Positions 55,116 to 62,695 of a DNA stretch of 64,000 nt are shown here, piece by piece. Positions within the stretch are counted from its first letter, which is position 1, and each line of letters starts with the position of its first letter. The stretch spans positions 124,001 through 188,000 of the forward strand of contig JACYLQ010000001.1 of NCBI GenBank assembly GCA_015272395.1. Direction: 5' to 3'. The notes below the pieces were generated by a model. It saw only the letters and a program-made list of their open reading frames with translations, was not told the origin of the DNA and searched no databases. Position numbers and translations under genes: made by a program. This stretch comes from Calothrix sp. C42_A2020_038. GTDB taxonomy: Bacteria; Cyanobacteriota; Cyanobacteriia; Cyanobacteriales; Nostocaceae.

Positions 55116-55280
55116 TTATTTTTGACTTAGATTAAACCAATCTACAATACTAAGAGCCAGAATCGAAGCCAATTTTTTTGGTGCTTCGATGTTTGTTATC
55201 CACTCGAATTCTTCGGGATAACTGAAAAATCCTAATTGTGGTGGCGCCATTGTTAGGAATGCAAACGGTAATGATTTCAT
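55116..55280 (-). CDS. Possible short ORF between the kinase and UbiD genes
   Basis: A 54-codon frame starts at ATG 55280 and ends at TAA 55116-55118. It has protein-like composition (PEEFEWITNIEAPKKLASIL, then SIVDWFNLSQ) and contains one GGCGCC palindrome. No Shine-Dalgarno is seen. It could be a small gene, or a remnant of one whose 5' part was lost at the dispersed repeat at 55302. I do not recognise it. Confidence 0.3.
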   Translation of the reverse strand: MKSLPFAFLTMAPPQLGFFSYPEEFEWITNIEAPKKLASILALSIVDWFNLSQK

Positions 55281-55301
55281 TATTTTCAGATAGTTTTTAA
55301 A

Positions 55302-55338
55302 CTTCTCTGGTAAACCTCTCCTCTACGAGAGGAGAGGC
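55302..55338 (+). repeat. Dispersed palindromic repeat, family B copy 3
   Basis: CTTCTCTGGTAAACCTCTCC is followed by TCTACGAGAGGAGAGG, which forms a hairpin. It has the same layout (TCTGGTAAA plus hairpin) as the copies at 3754 and 4531. It sits just beyond the ubiD stop codon. Confidence 0.55.
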
Positions 55339-55351
55339 TTTGAAACAAATT

Positions 55352-56857
55352 TTACATATTATACCCGAATAAATTTGGGTCAACTTCTCCCAACTTTAAA
55401 TCACCCAAACCGTACTCAGCCCATCGTCTTTCGACCATAGCAGCAATATCTGGGTCAGATTCTAACGGCGCCCCCCATTCGTGTTCAGTTTCGGGTGGTA
55501 TCTTGGTAGTAGCATCAATACCCATGCGTCCACCTAAACCAAGTTTTTCACTCGCAAAATCTAAAGTATCGAATGGTGTACTAGGTAAAATAAATACATC
55601 GCGCGTGGGGTCTACTTTGGAACTTATTGCCCAAACAACTTGACGTGGGTCACGAATATTAATGTTTTTATCTACAACAATTACAAACTTAGTATATGTA
55701 AACTGTGGTAGGGCACTCCAAAAAGCTAATGCCGCACGACGAGCTTGTCCTGGGTATGCTTTATCTATAGATATGATGGCAGCCTTGTAACTCAATGCTT
55801 CCATTGGAAGGAAAAAGTCCACAATCTCTGAAACTTGCTGGCGTAGGATTGGGGTATATATACGATTAAGGGCAATAGCCATCATCGCTTCTTCTTTAGG
55901 CGGGCGCCCGCTAAATGTGGTTAAATAAATTGGGTTTTTACGGTGCGTCATGCACTGAAAGCGAATTAACGGAGAATCTTCAACACCACCGTAGTAACCC
56001 ATATGGTCACCGAACGGTCCATCAGGTAAAACTTCACCAGGTGTAATTGTACCTTCAAGAACTATTTCTGAATCCGCAGGTACTTCCAAATCTACCGTTT
56101 TACATTTGGCTAAACTTACACCCGAACCACCATAAAGACCAGCAAATAACCACTCTGATAAATCTACTGGTATCGGTGTTGCTGCCGCCATGATAATCAA
56201 AGGGTCTACACCAAGCGCAATTGCAACTTCTAACTTTTTACCTCGCTCGGCTGCTTTGCGTAAATGACGGGCGCCTCCTCTGACTGACAACCAATGTACA
56301 GTCATTGTATTTTGAGATTGCAGTTGTAAACGATACACACCGACGTTTGGTACACCAGTTTCACAATCCTTTGTAATTACTAACCCAAGAGTAATTATCT
56401 TACCTGCATCACCAGGATACGGGCGTATCATTGGTATCTGATTTAAATCTAAATCGTTACCCTGAATGACAACTTGCTGGCACGCTGGGAAAAAATCACG
56501 TCCTGGTTTAGCTTTAACTACATCAAATAAGACCTTACCAAAGTCTATTGCTTGGGAAATTTTCTTTGGTGGTTTTGGCTGCTGCAACATTGCAAGCTTC
56601 TTACCTAGCTCCTCCAACTCTAGAGGATGCTCCATGTTCATTGCCCAACATATACGCTCCACTGTCCCCATTAAATTGACTGCAACTGGAAACGCGGCGC
56701 CTTTGACATTCTCAAATATTAAACCTGGACCACCTTTGGCAAGCATTCGATTGCAAATCTCAGCAATCTCTAAATCTGAGTCAACAGAGGCTGTAATCCG
56801 CTTTAATTGCCCTTTTTCCTCCAATATTTTGATAAAACCACGTAAATCCCGTGCCAT
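55352..56857 (-). CDS. UbiD family decarboxylase
   Basis: The product has 501 residues from ATG 56857 (MARDLRGFI), the family start; the frame's upstream TTG is less likely. It has GPGLIFENVKG, MIRPYPGDAGKIIT, GGSGVSLAKC, GPFGDHMGYYG and the C-terminal DATTKIPPE. This is the non-oxidative, prenylated-FMN-dependent decarboxylase family. The likely role is 4-hydroxy-3-polyprenylbenzoate decarboxylation, in cyanobacteria possibly in plastoquinone synthesis. No UbiX is encoded nearby. Confidence 0.92.
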   Translation of the reverse strand: MARDLRGFIKILEEKGQLKRITASVDSDLEIAEICNRMLAKGGPGLIFENVKGAAFPVAVNLMGTVERICWAMNMEHPLELEELGKKLAMLQQPKPPKKISQAIDFGKVLFDVVKAKPGRDFFPACQQVVIQGNDLDLNQIPMIRPYPGDAGKIITLGLVITKDCETGVPNVGVYRLQLQSQNTMTVHWLSVRGGARHLRKAAERGKKLEVAIALGVDPLIIMAAATPIPVDLSEWLFAGLYGGSGVSLAKCKTVDLEVPADSEIVLEGTITPGEVLPDGPFGDHMGYYGGVEDSPLIRFQCMTHRKNPIYLTTFSGRPPKEEAMMAIALNRIYTPILRQQVSEIVDFFLPMEALSYKAAIISIDKAYPGQARRAALAFWSALPQFTYTKFVIVVDKNINIRDPRQVVWAISSKVDPTRDVFILPSTPFDTLDFASEKLGLGGRMGIDATTKIPPETEHEWGAPLESDPDIAAMVERRWAEYGLGDLKLGEVDPNLFGYNM

Positions 56858-57073
56858 ATTTTTATAGACTTCCAATAATTAAGAACTGTTAAGCGCTCTT
56901 TATATTATCAGTCATTTTGCTACTGTATGTTGTTACAAGTTAGATCAAAACATCCACGCGCTACAACCTAAGCCTCATGAAAGAGGATAAATCAAAATAT
57001 CTATCTTAGTTTAGAGAGTAATAGAACACTTAATAGTAGCTTCTGTAGTTATCAAAACCATGACGTTTAACAT

Positions 57074-57625
57074 ATGAAATATTTATCTACTTTAATAAAA
57101 AGTGGCATTGCTGTAATTGCTACTGCTAGTGTTGTATTTTATAGTAGCGGCACACTTGCAGCTCAAAGGGTAGTTTTCGCATACCGTGGTTTCCGACAAT
57201 CATTGTCAGTAGATGAATTGACCACTTTTGCTGAAACTGGAGAAACTTCACCAAGCATTAGATATTATCTAAATCAAACGAGCGAAGACCCAGAAGTTAT
57301 TCGCAATGTCTTGACACGACAGTTCAGTGTTACTCCTGTAACTTTAGATCGAACGCTGAATAGTCGAATTGGTCAGTATTTACTTGACCAAATTAGTTAC
57401 TCAATTCGCACACCTTCGGGTCAAGCCAGTAGACAAGCTTTACGCTCGGCATTAGTTTTATCCGCGAGTAACGGTAATCAAATCTCATTAATTGAAATTA
57501 TTCAAAACTATCCGACATCAGAGGTAGTGGTTGAAAGCGACCGTATTGTTCGGACTTATAATCAACTCAGCATCCTCGCACAAGATTTACAAAGGATATT
57601 TGGTACCAATACTTCTTTAAGATGA
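57074..57625 (+). CDS. DUF1400 domain protein without hydrolase domain
   Basis: The product has 183 residues. An N-terminal signal peptide (about 1-30) is followed by a region with the DUF1400 pattern: VVFAYRGFRQSLSVDELTTF and an alpha-helical repeat of about 110 residues. In many cyanobacteria this domain precedes an alpha/beta hydrolase. Here the ORF ends after the DUF1400 part, with no hydrolase sequence downstream. It is exported, and its function is unknown. Confidence 0.75.
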   Translation: MKYLSTLIKSGIAVIATASVVFYSSGTLAAQRVVFAYRGFRQSLSVDELTTFAETGETSPSIRYYLNQTSEDPEVIRNVLTRQFSVTPVTLDRTLNSRIGQYLLDQISYSIRTPSGQASRQALRSALVLSASNGNQISLIEIIQNYPTSEVVVESDRIVRTYNQLSILAQDLQRIFGTNTSLR

Positions 57626-57711
57626 TGTTATTTTATGCTACTAATGGTTAATGTCAAAAGTTTTGGTGGTATAAATAAAATCTTGTGGGTCAGACATCCC
57701 TCCCTGACCAA

Positions 57712-57765
57712 TAGAACAGGCAGGAAAGTCTGTTCCACAACACCCCAACATTAATGATATGACTA
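57712..57765 (-). repeat. Dispersed 3'-end hairpin repeat, family A copy 3 (inverted)
   Basis: The plus strand reads AATAGAACAGGCAGGAAAGTCTGTTCCACAACA and then CATTAATGATAT. Its complement matches the copies at 2358 and 24235 (TCATTAAT, then GGAACAG hairpin). It is placed between convergent genes, as expected for a terminator-associated repeat. Confidence 0.55.
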
Positions 57766-57787
57766 CTAGTATAAAGCGCCACGTACC

Positions 57788-60154
57788 CTAAATTGATGTT
57801 TCAATTAAGCTGGTTATAGCTGCAATTAACTCAGAAGGTTCTACAGGTTTTGTAATATGAAGTTGAAAACCAGCACTTAAAGAGCGTAACTTGTCTTCTG
57901 GTCTTGCAAACGCAGTCAGTGCAATTGCAGGAATTTTTTTAGATTCTTGCGTTAATTGCCGAACTTTTTGGATGAGTGTATTACCATCTTCTTCTGGCAT
58001 CCCAATATCACTAATAATAACATCGGGTTGAAAATCTCTAAACACAGCTAAAGCTTCCTGTGTCGATATGGCTGCTTTGACAATAGCCCCTGACTCTTCC
58101 AACAGATAAGTTAGATACGTACAATTATCAAGCTCGTCATCAACAACCAAGACTTTTTTGTTCTCCAGAATAGTAGAGAAAGATAAGGAAGAAATTTCTT
58201 CTTGTTCGTCTTGTTTTATTACTCTTGCGTTTTCCAATGGTAGCACCACAGTAAATGTTGCTCCTTGTCCTTCCCCTAAACTCGAAGCGGTAACACTACC
58301 ACCATGCATTTCCACAAGGTGACGAACAATGGCTAGTCCCAACCCTAACCCATCTTTCGCGCGCGTAGTAGTGTTTTCTGCTTGACGAAATCTTTCAAAG
58401 ATATAAGGCAGAAGCTCTGGACTAATACCTTTACCTGTGTCAGCTACAATAATTCGCGCGTTTTGAGAACTAGCTTCAAGACTAATTTCAATCCGTCCAC
58501 CAACAGGTGTAAATTTAATTGCATTAGTTAGCAAATTACTGACTATTTGCTGCAAACGATTTATATCTCCTAATACTTGACAAGTGGTTCCGATTTTTGT
58601 TTGCAATTCAATTTGTTTTGCTTCTACCGCAAAATGTAAACTGTTGACAGTTGTTTCTACTATCGTAGCAAGATTAACAGGTTGGAGTGTTAAACACAGA
58701 TTACCTCGAATCATTCGTGAAATATCAAGTAAGTCTTCGATTAATTGTACTTGTGCTTTCGCGTTGCGTTCGATAGTTTCCAACGCGCGGGTAGTATTCG
58801 CTTGGTCAAACTCACGAGTTCTCAATAACTTTGTCCAACCTAAAATAGCATTGAGAGGGCTTCGCAATTCATGGGAGACAATAGCTAGAAATTCATCTTT
58901 TGTACGGTTTGCCATTTCAGCTTCTTCACGTGCGGCTTGTGCTTCTTTTAATAACTGGTTTCGTTGCGCTTCCAATTCTTTTTGGTCATGAATATCTGTA
59001 CAACTACCATACCATCGAGTAATACGACCCTGTTCGTCTAAAATCGGGTAACCTCTGACTAAATTCCAACGGTAAGTGCCATTAACATGTTTTAAACGAT
59101 ATTGTATCTCGTATCGTGGCTCAGTGTGAAAATGGGACTGCCAAAAAGCTTGAACTCGTGCGACATCATCAGGATGGATAAATTGTAACCATCCCATCTC
59201 CATTGCATATTCACATTCAAACCCCGTATATTCAACCCAACGGTTATTTACGAAGTTTGTTTTTCCGTCATTTGAGGTTCTCCAAACAATGTTGGGAACT
59301 GTTTCAACCACATGACGATAACTTTCTCTACTCTCCTGTAATGCTTCTAGAACTTGTTTGCGTTCGGTAATATCTTGCCAACAAGCAACAAACCCATCTC
59401 CAAACTTACTCGCACGCAAATTATAAGTTCTTGTTTGTAGTTCCTGTCCAAAAAAATTTGTATAAACCAAAGACTCTTTTACCAAGGGTTCACCAGTTTC
59501 TACGACTTGACAAAAATTAGCAAATAACCCACTCTCATAACACCCAGGTAGTAATTTACACAGTTCTTTGCCAAAATCTTCTTTGCTCATCCTGTTACTT
59601 GCCATTGCCGCAGCATTGAGATAATCAATCCGAAAGTCTTGTATTTGACCAAACTCATCACGAATTACCGAGTAAACACCAAAACAGTCAAATATATTCT
59701 CAACTGATGTATGGAAACATTCTTGACTTGCTTGTAATTGTTTTCGTAATTCGCTGTTTTCAATTACACACCGTATTACAAAGCGTATGGTATCAGGCGA
59801 GTTATCTTTACTGAGATGAACTAAATTCACTATATCATTACAGGCGCCTTGATAAGTTTGAGTAGCAACTTCATCCTCATTTGTGATAATTATAATTGGC
59901 GGTAAAAATGAATATAATTTACTGACCTGAGCCTGAAAATTCAAAATAGTCTCAAGGCTGATACTGGGTAGTACATCGAACAAAATACAATCTGGTTTAG
60001 CTTGACGACACAACTCTAAGGTTGCCTCTATTGATTTTGCTATCCTAACTTGGTAATTGTATTTTGACTCTTCAAGAAGAAATTGCCAATAAATGCTATA
60101 ATTTTCTACAGAACCATTAAAAATTATAATATTACTGTATTGTTGTGTAATCAT
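57788..60154 (-). CDS. Hybrid sensor histidine kinase with N-terminal receiver-like domain
   Basis: The product has 788 residues. An N-terminal receiver-like domain (about 1-130) keeps the Asp60 position (ILFDVLP) but lacks the usual N-terminal acidic pair, so its phosphorylation is uncertain. Two PAS domains (about 145-265 and 278-395) follow. HisKA has His428 (IVSHELRSPLNA). The HATPase domain has NLLTNAIKFT, DTGKGI and GLGLGLAIV. The C-terminal receiver has Asp716 (IISDIGMPEEDG). No membrane segment is visible. No DNA-binding output is encoded nearby. Confidence 0.9.
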   Translation of the reverse strand: MITQQYSNIIIFNGSVENYSIYWQFLLEESKYNYQVRIAKSIEATLELCRQAKPDCILFDVLPSISLETILNFQAQVSKLYSFLPPIIIITNEDEVATQTYQGACNDIVNLVHLSKDNSPDTIRFVIRCVIENSELRKQLQASQECFHTSVENIFDCFGVYSVIRDEFGQIQDFRIDYLNAAAMASNRMSKEDFGKELCKLLPGCYESGLFANFCQVVETGEPLVKESLVYTNFFGQELQTRTYNLRASKFGDGFVACWQDITERKQVLEALQESRESYRHVVETVPNIVWRTSNDGKTNFVNNRWVEYTGFECEYAMEMGWLQFIHPDDVARVQAFWQSHFHTEPRYEIQYRLKHVNGTYRWNLVRGYPILDEQGRITRWYGSCTDIHDQKELEAQRNQLLKEAQAAREEAEMANRTKDEFLAIVSHELRSPLNAILGWTKLLRTREFDQANTTRALETIERNAKAQVQLIEDLLDISRMIRGNLCLTLQPVNLATIVETTVNSLHFAVEAKQIELQTKIGTTCQVLGDINRLQQIVSNLLTNAIKFTPVGGRIEISLEASSQNARIIVADTGKGISPELLPYIFERFRQAENTTTRAKDGLGLGLAIVRHLVEMHGGSVTASSLGEGQGATFTVVLPLENARVIKQDEQEEISSLSFSTILENKKVLVVDDELDNCTYLTYLLEESGAIVKAAISTQEALAVFRDFQPDVIISDIGMPEEDGNTLIQKVRQLTQESKKIPAIALTAFARPEDKLRSLSAGFQLHITKPVEPSELIAAITSLIETSI

Positions 60155-60890
60155 TTGCTCCTACCTCTGTATTCCAATCATAATTGCAATAAAGAGTAGT
60201 AATTGTGCTAAGTTTTAACCTTGAAACAAGAAATCAAACCTTTATTGCAAACACTCAACATTATTTTGCCATCATACTTATTATTAATCAAGAGTTCTCG
60301 CGGCATCTTGTTAAAGCACTGTTTATTTGATGAGGTATCCAGCGATACGACCTCAAAAGTTACTACTTTTGAAGGAGTAATGATGGATGATAACTTTTCA
60401 AATTATTGATTTTTTGTATTTACCTCTTTAGGCAGTTGACTTTACTTCTTATTTTTAGGCTAGTACAGGTTGACGGAAATAAAATAACCATTGAAAATAG
60501 CTAGAAAATTCGTAAAATCAACTTTCTTTGTTTTTAATTTTGACTTTTGACTTTTGCCTGTCCTATATGATGGCAACTGTTGGGTGAGCATCTCTTGCCA
60601 AATGTTTCAGGATTTGTAACTCTACATCCATTGCCCCACTTACCTTTCAGGGTTTTCTTTTTCTATTCTTTTATTCAGAATACTCGGAAAGTGACAGAAG
60701 AGGGGTAAAACCGAAGCATCTCTACAATAGTTTTACTGTGGTTATGCTACCTGACATAATATTACTTATACCGTTTCCTGATGAAGATGCACTGTATTTC
60801 CGACCGTAGAAACGCGACATGTCAAGTTTCTACAGAATTTATTTAGCGCAACTTCACATAGAATTGGTATTAGTATATTAGTTATATTAA
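60155..60890. repeat. Intergenic region with a degraded copy of the 50.5-kb palindromic element
   Basis: Around 60714-60833 are CATCTCTACAATAGTTTTA, then GGTTATGCTACCTGACATAAT, and later GTAGAAAC...GTTTCTAC (60806-60833 region). These parallel TCTCTACAAAGTTTTG, GGTTACGCTACCGGACATGAT and GTAGAGAC...GTCTCTAC of the element at 50455-50548, in altered order. A 62-codon TTG ORF at 60221 is not convincing. I see no gene in this gap. Confidence 0.4.
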
Positions 60891-61280
60891 CTACTTAATA
60901 TGAGAGGTTTTACGTATCGGCGTGTATTCTGCTAAGATAGTAAATACAATGATACCGCATACATCAGCGATAAGGTCAATAATATCGGCGCTGCGATGCG
61001 GTGTAAATTTTTGAATGATTTCGTCAATAATACAGAAGAGAAAAACTATGAATGGCATTAGAGGTATTGCTGTACCAAATATGTGAAGTTGACGTTTGTT
61101 GAAGGCAAGATGGCTTAAATAAGCGGCAAGTCCAAGTAAGAGAAAATGTAAAATTGTGTCATAATAAGGAAATTGAGATATTTCTGTGGGAATCACCTTC
61201 AAATATGCCGACATTGAGATAGCGAATAAAATGCCTAGATAGAAGCAAAAGACAACAACCCAGAAACGATGTGCTTTCAT
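60891..61280 (-). CDS. VanZ family membrane protein
   Basis: The product has 129 residues and four hydrophobic helices. It has the family spacing: an initial helix, then P-Y-Y-D-T-I-L-H-F-L-L-L-G, then a loop with IDEIIQKFTPHRSADIIDLIADVCG, the conserved D-E...R...D-x-x-D-x-x-A-N/D-x-x-G pattern of VanZ. VanZ proteins are linked in other bacteria with glycopeptide resistance and, in general, with polar-head-group or lipid chemistry. The function here is unknown. Confidence 0.8.
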   Translation of the reverse strand: MKAHRFWVVVFCFYLGILFAISMSAYLKVIPTEISQFPYYDTILHFLLLGLAAYLSHLAFNKRQLHIFGTAIPLMPFIVFLFCIIDEIIQKFTPHRSADIIDLIADVCGIIVFTILAEYTPIRKTSHIK

Positions 61281-61538
61281 TTGTTTTTAATATAAAACTT
61301 GCTGCTTTATTCTTCACTTACTATTAACTATTTTACATAAATTAGGGTACCAACTCTGGTAAAGATTGCGTGAATTTTTGTAATTTCAACGTATTGACAG
61401 TTTGGGAAAGTACCTAACAGTATATTTCTTGTTAATGAGGTAAACTGGAACAGTGAGGACACCCATTCCAGAATCATTATTTATGTTTTTTTATACTTTA
61501 TCGAACCGCAAAGTGCTGTAAATTGATAGCAATGCCTT

Positions 61539-62693
61539 TCACTTACCGTACCGAGATTTTTTTATGGCTTTGTGTCGTAACTGCTGTGTAAATAAATACC
61601 CAAAACCTTCTTTTTCCATTTTGAATACAAATTCTTCTTGGGTATATGACAGCGCTTTAGCTGTTTCTTTAAGGTTCCAGTTATGTTCGTCTAATTTACT
61701 GAGATAGTACACTCGGCGTATTTGGGCATCTGAGAGACGATAGGTGTGTAAATATTCTAGTTCTCCATTATCGCGAAATATTGCTTCACCAATATGATTT
61801 TCCTGGTTGAGTTCTGTATATGAATTGATGTTGGTAATAAATCGCTGTAATTCAAAACAATCAATTGTGTATACTGTTTTTGATTCGATTTTTCGTCCGA
61901 TGAGTCCGGTTGACATGACTTCTTGATGGAATGATGCCCAGGATGAACGCATTTTGACGATAGCGCTTCTTAAATCTGCTAGATTTTTAATTTTAGAGGC
62001 ATCAACTGATAAGTTCATTTCGTAAGTAGTATCATATAATGATGCATATTGATATATCAACTCGCCGTAAAAGTCTTCTAACAAGTTATAGTGTAATGCT
62101 CGATAGTCTTCAGGGGTAGATACTACGAACGCTGATGCTAATGCGTCGGCAACATATATTAATATTCCTACTTGTCTAGGATGAATTTCAAAGACGTGCA
62201 GCGCTTCTTCCAGCCCAGTGATCGCGCGTCCACAAAATGAATACTCGCTTCTACAACCCAACCCATAAGAAAGTGTGTACTTGGAATATTCTTCCCATGC
62301 AATTCTCGGACCATTGAAATATAATGATAAAAAACCTTCCATTGCTAGGTGCAGTGGCAAGAATCTGAGTGTGTTTTTTGTTTCATGTTTTACCATGCGG
62401 TGCATTACCCGCGCGCTACATCCACCTTTAAAGCTTTTACCATCTCGTTTCGCAATATTGGCGCCCATATTGACTACAGCGTTACCATCGTTTGTCCACG
62501 ACACTACTAGTCCGTGGGGTATGTAAGAAAGGTAATATGCTTTATCTTCGAGTGAGACGATGCCTAATTTTTCATTGTAGTTTCGACGCTGTAACCGTAG
62601 GTCTCGACGAATATTACGACGAATAAGGGGAACGATGCGAATACTACCGCATATTTGAGAAGGGGCAATATCAAGCCCTTTAAGTTGTAACAT
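61539..62693 (-). CDS. ARPP-like / Fis-HTH-ended hypothetical protein paired with vWA protein
   Basis: The product has 384 residues. An N-terminal part with several basic residues is followed by a long alpha/beta region including GGCSARVMHRMVKHET. The last 50 residues (LDEHNWNLKETAKAL, then EEFVFKMEKEGFGYLF) resemble a Fis-type helix-turn-helix. The pattern recalls the ARPP families found beside vWA proteins in tellurite-resistance-like systems, but I cannot confirm this. It starts 2 bp after the stop of the vWA gene, so the two are a single translational unit. Confidence 0.5.
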   Translation of the reverse strand: MLQLKGLDIAPSQICGSIRIVPLIRRNIRRDLRLQRRNYNEKLGIVSLEDKAYYLSYIPHGLVVSWTNDGNAVVNMGANIAKRDGKSFKGGCSARVMHRMVKHETKNTLRFLPLHLAMEGFLSLYFNGPRIAWEEYSKYTLSYGLGCRSEYSFCGRAITGLEEALHVFEIHPRQVGILIYVADALASAFVVSTPEDYRALHYNLLEDFYGELIYQYASLYDTTYEMNLSVDASKIKNLADLRSAIVKMRSSWASFHQEVMSTGLIGRKIESKTVYTIDCFELQRFITNINSYTELNQENHIGEAIFRDNGELEYLHTYRLSDAQIRRVYYLSKLDEHNWNLKETAKALSYTQEEFVFKMEKEGFGYLFTQQLRHKAIKKSRYGK

Positions 62694-62695
62694 TA

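Noticed and set aside
60221-60409. 62-codon plus-strand ORF
   Set aside because: Starts with TTG without ribosome site, no recognisable motif, in a repeat-rich gap; could be real but unsupported.
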